From Tritrichomonas musculus (lineage: Eukaryota; Parabasalia; Tritrichomonadida; Tritrichomonadidae): 64,000 bases of DNA. Below the pieces are notes generated by a model that was not told the DNA's origin, ran no database searches, and saw nothing but the letters and a program-made list of their open reading frames with translations. Numbering within the stretch: the stretch's first letter is position 1; every line of letters begins with the position of its first letter. Location: contig JAPFFF010000001.1 of NCBI GenBank assembly GCA_039105265.1, forward strand, positions 9,424,001-9,488,000. Reading direction: 5' to 3'. Of the stretch, positions 21,801 through 31,898 are shown one piece after another. The position numbers and the translations under genes were made by a program.

Positions 21801-22794
21801 GAATGCGCGTGATATTGATGGCAACACATCACTTCACCATGCCATTCAAAATTCAAAGCTACACATTTTTGAGAGCCTTCTTTCAAATCATTCAATTGAT
21901 GTGAATGCAATGAATAATGATTCTGAAACGCCTCTCATTTTTGCTTTCAAATTCCAGAATATTGAAGCGATTAAGAAACTTCTTTCACTTAACGGAACAA
22001 TCAATCCTAACTGCTTTGAAAGTGGAACATTGAATACACCACTTCACTTGGCGGTTTTATTGAAAGATCAATATATTATCAAGCTTCTTTTCAAGCTTCA
22101 TAATCGAGTCTGTCTCAATAGATTAAATGAAGAAAAAGAGCTCGAAGATGTCAACTTTTATAAGAATTCATTTCAATATGAATTTGAAGGCGAAACGGAC
22201 GTTAATTGTCAAAATATTGAAGGTTCAACAGCACTTCACCTTGCTGTCAAATTAAAAGATGACATGATCGTTCGTACTTTGTTGAATTCACCTAAAATAA
22301 AGCTTGACATTGTTGACAACACCTTGCGTCGTTGTCCTCTTCATTACGCAGCACTTGGCAACATTGAGAGTCCCTTTGTAATGAAGTTTCTTAACCCTTA
22401 CATGTACAACACGACGCGGTTTTCTAACACAATCTTCATGCAGCTCATTAGCAGGGACCCTTTGACGGGCAACATTCAAGATGCAAACGGTGACACTGCA
22501 TTTCACATCGCATTGAATGAAACCGGTTTTGAAGGGATCATTTTAAAAAACACTGCAATTCAATTGAATAAAAAGTCTTCTTCTTTTAAGACTAACAGTG
22601 ATAACGTAATCGTCATTGATGATGATGATGATGATGATGATGTTTTGAAATTGAACTTGAAAAATAATAAAGGTGAAACTTATTTACATCTGGCAGCTGC
22701 AAGTGGAAATAGAATTGTTCTTGAATTTATGTTGAAAACTCATCCGGAATTGATTAATGAAAAAACAGTCGATGTTTTATTTTTATTTTTTTAA
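18844..22794 (+). CDS. Large ankyrin-repeat protein with SUMO-interaction-like motifs
   Basis: Residues 1-230 are the helical N-terminal region typical of trichomonad ankyrin (DUF3447-type) proteins. Ankyrin repeats follow from about 500 to the end, with many TPLHYA/TALHLA motifs. A disordered acidic insert (about 335-465) carries three short hydrophobic cores followed by Ser/Asp/Glu runs: VIEI 349-352, VIFI 385-388 and IIII 422-425. A fourth, VIVI at 1255-1258, precedes eight Asp. These fit SUMO-interacting motifs. A Lys-rich block near 742-757 resembles a nuclear signal. A scaffold role for SUMO-modified nuclear partners is inferred. The frame ends in a T-rich insertion, and the next ankyrin unit continues in another frame at 22820. 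Confidence 0.85.
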   Translation: MDESFFREPDIYQESDRIIEAISFLSKLDLENFENVTLFFQNSIFVTSKKLLKSLIRSLLNVIRFRTKKLDLYANLCINLKTISGLVPHILIKFLKNADSMTPSQFKFYRLCMSKNLISSFDVIKQISPILYFNITERSSVEHLIPLFLWFLPEFFRYSNNIFRLFYEKLQKLSDNKRYLNQIKLLKYNDWFLFYQYAENQYINLRFYHAEYDKNEPIKDNPPDTTDLTKKSIEFSLREDDVDQLQQLTENINLNQSCNISLFDLLLPVSQHPTLTQFAAVNASVKCFKFLLVNNANMSTVVPSMSTSHLLTESLHFNQQIQNQGTKIIQNNEDTNIKNSNSDENEPEVIEIGSSSSSESESEPKKEAMQEASNESTNKSDDDDVIFIDDSESNEEEKETEPKRKSDQDDNLKISKSGDKEIIIIDDSSSEDESKQINTNKKETRKDNQEENSKSDKIEKFPTINLSEIEEKKSRYFIPQVYLTNFTNPVDPPSIKLAPRSPLCIEYASSMKIATTPQYAIAGGNNEIIRLIYNADLSFIDTPRIAVSCFFNDIAKWLLDVVLSTDENDNSESNLNRQDPQNFSDDHLSLQFMYSNLLHHSITTGNLEMMKYIILNMPNEINDKLNTLNFVPLHLAIKYHQIDVLSFLLNLKSIDVNNIDKNTNKTPFFMAVDQKSLTMIKMIASHPFFDFNQISYDTLKPIHYVALYGTTKMLKYFISLSEIDVNDNVIYKIEEERVQIAKRKKKNKKKKAKKSKNFLHDEQFLFFIEEKNNKKEEKNEEEEEEEETEDSKSSENGYYYKYTHELYDSEYQDIKIGKLVNTPIVCALLTEKIEKILILANDKNLQINTKSDQMPLHLCIIRDNLSSMFDYLLSNREKNKIDIDAYDRCGTTPLHYAIIKKKMWAIEALIKAGCDVTKRTICEGDTVLHLAAFSGYYNAFKKFITMKEIFDVNITNYKNQTILHYATIYGATKIVDELFSIPGIDVNARDIDGNTSLHHAIQNSKLHIFESLLSNHSIDVNAMNNDSETPLIFAFKFQNIEAIKKLLSLNGTINPNCFESGTLNTPLHLAVLLKDQYIIKLLFKLHNRVCLNRLNEEKELEDVNFYKNSFQYEFEGETDVNCQNIEGSTALHLAVKLKDDMIVRTLLNSPKIKLDIVDNTLRRCPLHYAALGNIESPFVMKFLNPYMYNTTRFSNTIFMQLISRDPLTGNIQDANGDTAFHIALNETGFEGIILKNTAIQLNKKSSSFKTNSDNVIVIDDDDDDDDVLKLNLKNNKGETYLHLAAASGNRIVLEFMLKTHPELINEKTVDVLFLFF

Positions 22795-22987
22795 TGGAAT
22801 TTTTTTATTTGTTTTAAATAATACTCCCCTTCATTATGCTACATCAAATGGTAGAGTTGAAATGGTTGCTCTTCTTGTGCTTAAAAATGGAATCGATAAG
22901 TTTGCTCTAAACAACGATGGGAAAACTCCGTTGCAAATGGCAATTTTCGACATGAGAAGCGATTTTGAAAAATATTTTGTTTTTTAA
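22774..22987 (+). pseudogene. T-rich insertion and displaced last ankyrin repeat
   Basis: After Asp at 22771-22773 there are 46 T-rich bases (22774-22819). Asn-Thr-Pro-Leu-His then opens a normal ankyrin unit in a different frame, which ends with a stop at 22985-22987. Removing the 46 bases would leave a continuous repeat. The insertion begins GT but ends in AAT rather than AG, and lacks the ACTAAC-type branch sequence of trichomonad introns. It is therefore more likely an insertion than an intron. The protein probably loses about 55 residues. Confidence 0.6.
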
Positions 22988-23310
22988 AAATAATACATAT
23001 AGACTTGCCCTTTTATCTTTCTTTATATCTATTAATCTTGCATACATATAAATTAATATAATGAAAATTAATCTTTGGATGATGCTTTAATTTGATGATT
23101 TTTTTTTTTTTTTTTTAGATTTTAATAAAATTATTATATTAAAAAAAAAAACTAGTGAAAAAATATTTTTTATAAAGAAATTCATATTTTATCATAGAAT
23201 ATGATTTAAATTAAATTTAAAAATTTTATCAGAATTTTTCTATGAATATTGAAAATTTGAAAATTTTTCTGAATATTTTTTTCTCTTAACATATCATTAA
23301 TTTAAAATCC
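22988..23310. other. AT-rich spacer with homopolymer runs
   Basis: A long T-run near 23098-23117 and A-runs are present. Apart from the TCATTAA initiator before the next gene, nothing was recognised. Confidence 0.55.
23294..23300 (+). promoter_or_regulatory. Inr-like initiator TCATTAA
   Basis: TCATTAA lies 10 bases before the ATG at 23311. It fits the TCA-Y-T/A initiator bound by IBP39 in Trichomonas, so transcription probably starts here. Confidence 0.5.
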
Positions 23311-25533
23311 ATGTCAAAAATATTTTCAACCATCATGAACGAGCATGAGGCACTTAATAAAAATGATCAAGAAATAAGCTCTCAAGATATATTTCAAGAA
23401 TACTTTGAAGAATTAAAGTTAATGCAAAATGATCTTTTATTGTTTTTAGAAAATTCAGACAATGACCAAAAAGTATTTAAAAAATTACTTTCTACCATCA
23501 ATATCCTAAAAGGGAACAATACTGGTGAAAAATTGGAACAATTTTTTCAGTTATTATTAAATATCGCACAAATACTTTCTTTTCAAAAATTTTCCAAATT
23601 CTCAAATATTATGGAAATCAAATCAAAGAAAACTTTTCAAATTTAAAAATTTTCAACATTTTTCATAGTAATAATATTATCCTACTTTTTCTAATAGAAA
23701 ACAAAATAATTACAATAGATGACAATATATTTGATATAATTTCTCAACAATCTCATTTTTTCTATCCGGAAATTAAAAAATTTATTAATGAAGATATATC
23801 AAATGAGATCCACCAACAACTCATAAAAAATGATTCTAATATTTTTAATCGTTTTAGTGAAAAGAGACAAGAAGGAGAAAATGATTCTTATATTTGCAAT
23901 TTGATTCGCCAAGACTCAGTTGAAGAGTTCGTTGCTTATGTCAATCGAACGAATCTTTCATTACCGAGAAGAATAGACAATTCAATCTTTGAAACGAATC
24001 AATTTTTGAATGAAAACAAAAACACAACATTGATTGAATATTCAGCATTTTTTGGCTCAATTCAAATATTCCAATTCTTACAATTAAGCGGTGTCACATT
24101 GGAACCTTCATTGTGGCTTTATGCAATTCATTCACAGAATGCTGACATGATTCATCTTCTTGAATATATCATAATGTTGAACCACCAAATGGCGATTATA
24201 ATCTTTGCTTCATTGAAGATAATTAAATGCCATCATAATGATATAGCTAACTATATTGAATACAACTTTTTACAACAAAACACAGATGCTTTAAGCGGTG
24301 TTGATTATCTGTCAAAAGTTTTTAGTTTTCAGAACTATTCTTTCTTTCCATCTGATTTGAAAAGTGAAGATGAATTATATGCTTTATGCTCCTATGGTTA
24401 TCATCTGCTTTCCGATCTTTACATTAAAAAAAGTGAAATGAACATCAAACAAAAAATGAAAGTAAACAATTTAAAAACGTTAAAAGAAGCTGCCGATGCA
24501 AGCAAAATTGAGATCATTTATTACTTATTAATGGATGAAAGTGAAATTGATGATCAAATGTTCAGTGGAAATAAAGAATTACGAAAAATTGTTATTCCTT
24601 CTTCTATCACAGAAATTGATGATTACTCATTTAATGGCTGCTCATTGCTAAAACATATAATAATTCCATCTTCAGTTACATATATTGGCGACAATGCATT
24701 TAGCGAATGCACATCACTGGAAACAATCATAATTCCTTTTTCAGTGATTTCAATTGGTGAGTATGCATTCAAAGGATGCACATCATTGAAACAGATAACA
24801 ATTCTATCAAATATTCAGTCAATTGAAGAGGGCACTTTTAGTGGAAATACATTCAATGATTAAGTCAATTAGAAAAGAAGCTTTCTATGAGTGCTCATTT
24901 CTGAAAACAATTAAAATTCCATATTCAGTAACATCGATTGGTGAAAATGCATTTTATAGATGCACTGTATTGAGTAATATTTTGATACCTTCTTCGGTGA
25001 CAAAGATCGAAAATAATGCTTTCTGTTGGTGCCAATATTTGGTTCATTTCACAATTCCTTCTTCTATTACTTCAATTGAAAGCCATACTTTCAGTTATTG
25101 TTCTTCTTTGAAACAAGTAATAATTCCTTCTGCTGTAAAAACAATTCGTGATTGCGCTTTTTGTGGTTGTTCTTCATTGAAACAAATAACAATTCCATCT
25201 TCTGTTACTTCAATTGGAAGAGAAGCCTTTGTTTATTGTACGTTACTTGAGCAAATCACAATTCCTTCTTCTGTAACTTCACTTGGAAGCTTTGCTTTTA
25301 GTCATTGCTCATCGCTCAAAAATGTAACAATTTCTTCTTCATTAACTTCAATTAAAAATTCTGTTTTCAATGAATGTTCGTCATTGGAACAAATCGAAAT
25401 CCCTTCTTCTGTTTCATCAATTGGAGATTATGCTTTCTTTGGGTGCACATCTTTTGATCAAATTGAAATCCCATCATCAGTCATATCAATTGGAAGCAAT
25501 GCATTTCCAACCAATGCTCACATAACAAGATGA
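23311..25533 (+). pseudogene. Broken gene: ankyrin-family N-terminal region fused to BspA-like LRRs
   Basis: The first frame (23311-23646) and a second frame (about 23580-24863) together show the helical N-terminal region of trichomonad DUF3447 ankyrin proteins. The second frame continues into BspA-type leucine-rich repeats (23 residues, pattern IPSSVTSIGENAFxxCSSL). A third frame (about 24850-25533) continues these repeats to the end. One shift lies at the A-run near 23580. The other lies near 24850, where roughly ten residues of a repeat are also missing. No transmembrane segment follows, so an intact version would be cytoplasmic, unlike the BspA surface proteins here. The first break could be an assembly indel; the second looks like a real deletion. 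Confidence 0.65.
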
Positions 25534-25606
25534 ATCATTGATCGCTTGACTTGATTTAATTGAATAATGTTTAATTTATGATAACAGGATAATTTTTTAA
25601 GAACCA

Positions 25607-25650
<44 letters not shown>

Positions 25651-25932
25651 TTTTTTCATCCTTGATTATCAATGCTAATTTATGATAACAGGATATAATT
25701 GAAATCCAAAAAAATTTTTTTTTGCTTCTTAATAGTATTATACAGATTAAAAAAGCATATGTTTCATTTTTTGACATGAAGACAGCAATATTTACTGATC
25801 CAAAAAATACTGGGAATAGATTAAAATAGATTTTACTTTTCATATTTGAGAAATATTCTCAAATGCATATTTTTTACTTTTCATAAAACAAAAAAATAGC
25901 AAAAACATTTGAGACATTTTATTAAGCGAAAA
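25534..25932. other. Intergenic spacer with a long A-run
   Basis: Tail-to-tail spacer between a plus-strand and a minus-strand gene. It holds an uninterrupted run of about 33 A near 25613-25646 and two copies of TTTATGATAACAGGATA (near 25575 and 25680). Nothing coding was seen. Confidence 0.6.
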
Positions 25933-28900
25933 TCATTGTATCATACATTTAACTTTTTCTTCTTTAGGTGGCTCTACGCCTTCACTAATCATCCGATCAA
26001 AGTTTGTCTTTGCATCATTATCTCCACGATCAGCAGCATTTTTATAATATTTTATAGCTTTATTCTTATCAACTTGGACTCCTTCTCCATTTTCGAGCAT
26101 GAAAGCGCATTTTTTCATTGCTTCAACAAGTCCATGATCAGCAGCTTTTTCATAATAATTAAAAGCTTCTTCTTTATTAACTTGAAGTCCATTTTTGCCC
26201 AATTCAAGCATTAAAGCATAGAGATAAAGCGATTGAGGACTTTCTTTATCAACAGCCATTTTTAAATATTTCATTCCTTCATCAGTGTTCACAGGTGTTC
26301 CTTCTCCATTCAGCAGCATTGTTGCATAACAAAACATCGCAGTTTCATCATTATTGTCGACACCAATTTTGAAATATTTCAGTGCTTCTTCGTATTCAAC
26401 TTCGGTTCCTTCTCCGTTTTTTTTCATGATTGCGTATTGGATGATGCATTGGGTATCTCCTCTATCAGCTCCCATTTTGTAGTATTTGATCGCCTCTTCT
26501 TTATTTGAAGGAATTCCTTTCCCATTATAATAAGTATCTGCACAGTATCGCATCGAATTAGCGTCGCCTTTTTCAGCGCCCATTCTGTAGTATTTAATAG
26601 CTTCTTTCATTTGTAATGGATCGTTACTTGTTTCAAGATTTAAACCATAAATTCTCATTGCATCAACGTTTCCATTATCAGCTGCCAATTTGTAATATTT
26701 AAGAGATTCTTCTCTCTTGTTAGAAATGATTCCTTGTCCAAATTTTATCATTGTAGCAAACTTAACCATTGCTTCGGTGTCTCCTTTATTTGCAGCCAAT
26801 TTGTAGTATATCATTGCATCATCTTCATTCTTTGGAAAACCATCTTTGCCTTCCGATAGTATATCGGCGCATTTTCGGATCGATTCGGCGTCGTTTTCAA
26901 AGTCGACATTTGGGAAATACTTCGCAGAATTGCCGTATCCTTGTTCGAATAAACTTGCACATTTATCAAGGAATTCGAAACTTTGCTCGCTCTTTGTCAA
27001 CTTCTTGTAGTATATAAGCGCTTTTTCTTTGTTAACGTTGGTTCCAATTCCGTTTTCATGCATATAAGCACATTTTTCTATTGCCATTATCGAATCTAAA
27101 CGGGCAGCCTCGGTGTAATATTTTAGAGCTTTAGCTTTATCACCTTCTGTTCCGATTTCATTATCATACATTCGTGCACAATTGACATACGATTGAACAT
27201 TCCATACAGAAGCTCCTTTTAAGTAATACTTTAGTGCTTCTTCTTTATTTACAGGAATTCCATCACCATACTCGAGCTTTTGTCCATAAGAATTGCATGC
27301 TTCGGGGTAGCCTTCATCAGCAGCTACTTTGTAATATTTTATTGCTTCTTCTTTATTGATAGGAATTCCATCTCCTTTTTCCAACATATTTGCATAACGA
27401 AACATTGATTCTTCATGTCCATTATCAGCTGCTTTTTTGTAGTATCGACTTGCCTCTTCTTTATTAACTGGAAAATCTTTTCCTTCATCCAAATACTTAG
27501 CATAAGTATATTCCCATAAACCATTCCCTTCATCAGCCATCATTTTATAATACTTTAAGGATTCTTCTTTGTTAATAGGAACTCCATCACCCGTTTTTAA
27601 TATCTCGGCAAGTCTAAGAATCGCATCTTGGTTTCCTTTTTCAGCAGAAATTTTATAGTATTTAACCGATTCTTCTTTATTTTCTGGAACATATATACCT
27701 TTATCAAGAATCCTTGCATATTTATAAATAGCTTCTTCGTTACCGTTATCTACTGCCATTTTGTAATATTTAGGAATGTTTTCTTTAAAAAGACAAATCT
27801 CAGAATTTTCAAGCATTCTAGCATAGTCATACATCGAATTTGAATCGCCTTTATCTGCTGCCATTTTGTAATATTTTGTTGCCATTCTTTTGTTAGCATT
27901 CATTCCTATTCCGTTTTCAGCAAAATAAGCGTAATTCGACATCGAATCAACATTGCCCTTATCAGCTGCCATTTTGAAATATTTAGCAGCTTCTTCTTTA
28001 TTCGATGGAATTCCATCACCTTCAGAGACCATTAAAGCATAAGTATTCATCGATGATACATTTCCATTATCAGCTGACATTTTATATAATTTCGCAGCTT
28101 CTTCTTTATCAACAGGAACACTGTCGCCTTGTGCTAGCATATAAGCGTAATTGCTCATTGCTGATGCGTTTCCTTTTTCAATTGCCATTTTGTAATATTT
28201 GATTGCTTCTTCTTTATTTACTGGAACTCCATCACCTTCATCAACCATAAACGCATAACAATTCATTGCTATAGAATATCCCTTATCAGCGGCCATTTTG
28301 TAGTATTTCATTGCTTCTTTTTTATCAACAGGAACTCCATCACCTTCATCAAGTGAAACTGCAAGGTTATACATCGCATTCGTTTCATCTTTATCAATCG
28401 CCATTTTATAATATTTGATTGCTTCTTCTTTGTTCATCGGAATTCCATCTCCGTTTTGTAGCATGAGAGCATAGTTATTCATTGCTGCTCCAATTCCTTT
28501 GTCTGCTACTATTTTGTAATATTTTGCTGCTTCTTCTTTATTTACTGGTACTCCGATGCCTTTTTGAAGCATTCGTGCATAATTATTCATTCCTGCTGGA
28601 TTTCCTTTATCAGCTGACATTTTATACAATTTACACGCTTCTTCTTTATCAACTGGAACAGAATCACCATTTTCAAGCATAAAGGCATAATTGTTCATTG
28701 AGCCAGCATGTCCTTTTTCAATTCCCATTTTATAATACCTTATAGCTTCTTCTTTATTCATCGTGATTCCTTTTCCATACTTCAATAAAAGTGCATATTT
28801 GTTTAACGAATTCAAGTTACCTTTATCTGCAGACAATTTATAATATTTAACAGCTTCGTCCAAATTAACAGGTGTTCCTTCTCCATGCTCATTCATATAT

Positions 28901-31044
28901 GCATAGTAAAACATTGCATCAAGATGGCCTTTATCAGTTGCCATTTTATAGTATTTAAATGATTCTTCAAAGTTTACATCAATCCCATTTCCACTATATA
29001 ATTTTTTGGCATATAAAAACATCGCATCTATGCATCCATTATCTGCTGCAATTCTTATGAATCTGTTCGACAATTGTCTATTCGGTATGACTCCATCTCC
29101 AGTTCCAAGCAAAACACCATACCGAAAAATTGATTCTATTTGTCCTTTATCACTTGCTTTTTTCAAGAAAAAAACTGACAACTTTCTATCTCTACCTTCT
29201 AATTCAACGCCATATTTCTGCATTGCATCAGGGACACCTTTATAAGCTGCATTTTTTAAATATTGCAACGAAAGCTCTTTGTTTAATGGTATTCCATCTC
29301 CTCTCTCTAAAATTGTATAATAATAATAAAGAGCTTTTGGATGTCCTTTATCAGCTGCCATTAGAATCAACTTGATTCCTTTTGGTTCGTCTTTTTCAAC
29401 CCCTTCTTTTCCTTCCTTTAATAGAATTCCATATTTGTACATTGCTTGTGTGCATCCTTTTTTAACTGCTTCTTCGAAATAATTGATTGCTTCTTCTTTG
29501 TTCAAATTTGATTGTATTTTCCCTTTAAATAACAATCTTCCATATTCATAATTCGATTCAACATTTCCATTTGAAATCGATTTCTCAAAGGATTCTTTTG
29601 CTTCTTTGTATTTTCTTTCTTTTTTGAATATTTTGCCACATAGTAAATGATATGCACCTTGATCTTTTCCTTTTATCCTTGTATCAAGCATTTTTTTAGC
29701 TTTTTTGAGGTTTCTACTAACAACTTCGCCTTTGATGAACATTTCACAATAATAAATAACTGGTTCGATGTTTTTCGATTTCATTGACTCTTTTATGTAT
29801 CTGATTCCAACCGTCACATTCTGTGGGAAAAGTCCTTGACCATTAACCAAATATTTCCCAAGTAAGAACTGTTTCTTCGGATCATTACCAGCTTCTAGAA
29901 CAAGACTTTGACATTCATTAAGCAGTTTAACAAATTCATTCCATGGGAATAAAATTTTTCGTCCAACAAATTCTTTAATTTTATAAAATTGGCTCAATTC
30001 TTCTTTGATATTGATGTTTTGGAATCTGTTTAGTTGAATTATGTCATGAGACGAATCAAAGGAAACTTCGTATTCATCAACATACTTGATGTACTTTTTG
30101 TATTCGTCTTCATTTACATCTTTCGTAATGAAGCCTTTGTCATTTCGAAGTTTTTCGAGAATTTCATCAAAAGTTGGCCGATTATAGGGCTGGTGCGACC
30201 AACATGCTGTAATAAGATCGTAATAAGACTTTGGGATTTGTTTTGTAAATTCAGGCCGATAACCTTTAGTAACTTCAGCGAAAATTGTGAAGAAATTTAG
30301 GTTAGAAAAAGGTTTCTCATTTGTTACAATTTCGTAAACAATGATTGAAAATGCATAAACATCACCGGCTTTGCTGTATTCGGATGATTTCCAGATTTCT
30401 GGTGAAATATAAATTGGCGTTCCTTTTATTGACCCGGTTGTTGATGTAAGTGAAACACTCTCAAAATTTGAATCATGAACTTTTGAGAGCCCAAAATCGG
30501 CGATTTTGGGAAATAAAAAATTGTCAATAAGAATATTATCAGGCTTTAAATCACGATGAATAATATTATGAGAATGTAAATAAGACATTGCTGAAGCTAT
30601 CCCGTAAATTATAATAAGTTTGCGTGTATCATTCAATATTGGCTTGGAATTGCGTTCAAAAATAATTAGATCTCCTAAGGAGCCATTAGAGGCAAGTTCA
30701 GTAATAATAACTGGCTTGGGCTTGTTTTTAAAGTTAACTGGACTGTAGCCTTTGAATTTTAAAACAGATGGATGATTTAATTTAGATAAAATGTTCACTT
30801 CTCTTGAAAGATTTGTCATGATTTCGTTTGAATTATTATTTACACTTAATATTGATATTTTTGCTGCACAGATTTCTCCTGTTCTCAAATCAATTGCTTT
30901 ATATACTTTGCCAAAAGAGCCTTGCCCAATTAAGTCTTGCAATCTATAATTGTTTAGATTGAAACACTGACTGTTTGCTTGTTCTGAGACTTTTAAATCT
31001 TCAATTTCATTAATTTTAGTTTGTATCGAATCTCCAGATTTCAT
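25933..31044 (-). CDS. Protein kinase with long Sel1-repeat array
   Basis: This intact 1703-residue protein joins a TKL-like kinase domain (about 33-300) to some 36 Sel1 repeats (about 385-1690). Active-site residues are all present: glycine loop G40-Q-G-S-F-G45, lysine K62, HRD 163-165, DFG 183-185 and SPE 214-216. The repeats are about 36 residues long, with the pattern A-x-x-YY-K-x-A-A-D-K-G-x-x-x-A-x-x-x-YA and frequent NKEEAIKYYK. Sel1 repeats form a curved alpha-solenoid that binds proteins, so this is likely an active kinase with its own scaffold. A 40-bp direct repeat lies just upstream of the ATG. Related but broken copies lie at 35208-36609 and 59758-63078. Confidence 0.93.
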   Translation of the reverse strand: MKSGDSIQTKINEIEDLKVSEQANSQCFNLNNYRLQDLIGQGSFGKVYKAIDLRTGEICAAKISILSVNNNSNEIMTNLSREVNILSKLNHPSVLKFKGYSPVNFKNKPKPVIITELASNGSLGDLIIFERNSKPILNDTRKLIIIYGIASAMSYLHSHNIIHRDLKPDNILIDNFLFPKIADFGLSKVHDSNFESVSLTSTTGSIKGTPIYISPEIWKSSEYSKAGDVYAFSIIVYEIVTNEKPFSNLNFFTIFAEVTKGYRPEFTKQIPKSYYDLITACWSHQPYNRPTFDEILEKLRNDKGFITKDVNEDEYKKYIKYVDEYEVSFDSSHDIIQLNRFQNINIKEELSQFYKIKEFVGRKILFPWNEFVKLLNECQSLVLEAGNDPKKQFLLGKYLVNGQGLFPQNVTVGIRYIKESMKSKNIEPVIYYCEMFIKGEVVSRNLKKAKKMLDTRIKGKDQGAYHLLCGKIFKKERKYKEAKESFEKSISNGNVESNYEYGRLLFKGKIQSNLNKEEAINYFEEAVKKGCTQAMYKYGILLKEGKEGVEKDEPKGIKLILMAADKGHPKALYYYYTILERGDGIPLNKELSLQYLKNAAYKGVPDAMQKYGVELEGRDRKLSVFFLKKASDKGQIESIFRYGVLLGTGDGVIPNRQLSNRFIRIAADNGCIDAMFLYAKKLYSGNGIDVNFEESFKYYKMATDKGHLDAMFYYAYMNEHGEGTPVNLDEAVKYYKLSADKGNLNSLNKYALLLKYGKGITMNKEEAIRYYKMGIEKGHAGSMNNYAFMLENGDSVPVDKEEACKLYKMSADKGNPAGMNNYARMLQKGIGVPVNKEEAAKYYKIVADKGIGAAMNNYALMLQNGDGIPMNKEEAIKYYKMAIDKDETNAMYNLAVSLDEGDGVPVDKKEAMKYYKMAADKGYSIAMNCYAFMVDEGDGVPVNKEEAIKYYKMAIEKGNASAMSNYAYMLAQGDSVPVDKEEAAKLYKMSADNGNVSSMNTYALMVSEGDGIPSNKEEAAKYFKMAADKGNVDSMSNYAYFAENGIGMNANKRMATKYYKMAADKGDSNSMYDYARMLENSEICLFKENIPKYYKMAVDNGNEEAIYKYARILDKGIYVPENKEESVKYYKISAEKGNQDAILRLAEILKTGDGVPINKEESLKYYKMMADEGNGLWEYTYAKYLDEGKDFPVNKEEASRYYKKAADNGHEESMFRYANMLEKGDGIPINKEEAIKYYKVAADEGYPEACNSYGQKLEYGDGIPVNKEEALKYYLKGASVWNVQSYVNCARMYDNEIGTEGDKAKALKYYTEAARLDSIMAIEKCAYMHENGIGTNVNKEKALIYYKKLTKSEQSFEFLDKCASLFEQGYGNSAKYFPNVDFENDAESIRKCADILSEGKDGFPKNEDDAMIYYKLAANKGDTEAMVKFATMIKFGQGIISNKREESLKYYKLAADNGNVDAMRIYGLNLETSNDPLQMKEAIKYYRMGAEKGDANSMRYCADTYYNGKGIPSNKEEAIKYYKMGADRGDTQCIIQYAIMKKNGEGTEVEYEEALKYFKIGVDNNDETAMFCYATMLLNGEGTPVNTDEGMKYLKMAVDKESPQSLYLYALMLELGKNGLQVNKEEAFNYYEKAADHGLVEAMKKCAFMLENGEGVQVDKNKAIKYYKNAADRGDNDAKTNFDRMISEGVEPPKEEKVKCMIQ

Positions 31045-31048
31045 ATAT

Positions 31049-31165
31049 AAATATTTCCACTTTGAACGAACTTATTTCCAAATTGAATAAATATTTCCGT
31101 TTTGAATGCACTTATTTTCAAATTGAATAAACATAAAAAAAAAATAATATTTCCACTTTGAATGC
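31049..31165. repeat. 40-bp direct repeats upstream of the kinase-Sel1 start
   Basis: Two copies of a 40-bp unit beginning AAATATTTCC (about 31049-31088 and 31089-31128) and a partial third (about 31147) sit directly upstream of the minus-strand ATG. Copies differ at a few bases. The position suggests a duplicated promoter segment. Confidence 0.6.
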
Positions 31166-31282
31166 TAAGTTTCACCAAATATTATGAATTCTTAAAAATA
31201 ACAATCATAATTAGTATAATTAAATCGATTAATTCACTCATCTATTCATTATTATTAATTCAAATTTTCAAATATGTAAATA

Positions 31283-31711
31283 TATAAGATTATAATATAA
31301 GATTTATAATATAAGATTTATAATATAAGATTTATAATATAAGATTTATAATATAAGATTTATAATATAAGATTTATAATATAAGATTTATAATATAAGA
31401 TTTATAATATAAGATTTATAATATAAGATTTATAATATAAGATTTATAATATAAGATTTATAATATAAGATTTATAATATAAGATTTATAATATAAGATT
31501 TATAATATAAGATTTATAATATAAGATTTATAATATAAGATTTATAATATAAGATTTATAATATAAGATTTATAATATAAGATTTATAATATAAGATTTA
31601 TAATATAAGATTTATAATATAAGATTTATAATATAAGATTTATAATATAAGATTTATAATATAAGATTTATAATATAAGATTTATAATATAAGATTTATA
31701 ATATAAGATTA
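31283..31711. repeat. 14-bp minisatellite, about 30 copies
   Basis: The unit ATAAGATTTATAAT is repeated head to tail about 30 times with almost no variation; the first unit is slightly different. Such uniformity suggests recent expansion or homogenisation. It lies between two head-to-head genes and codes for nothing. Confidence 0.95.
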
Positions 31712-31898
31712 TTTTCATTTGATTTTTATACATCAAGAAGTTTTAATACTTATTGGATTTAATCTCACCAATTTCGAAAGGCAATCATTATCCCACCATA
31801 ATCACAAAATATACATATGCCAAAAGGATCCATTGACGACATATTGAACAGAAATATAAACTTATAGGCAGAGAAAATGTCGTCAATGATTTTCCAAA

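Noticed and set aside
22774-22819. Canonical intron in the ankyrin gene
   Set aside because: It begins GT but does not end AG and has no ACTAAC-type branch and acceptor block as known in Trichomonas.
31283-31711. Origin or centromere-like function for the 14-bp array
   Set aside because: Nothing beyond the repeat itself supports such a role.
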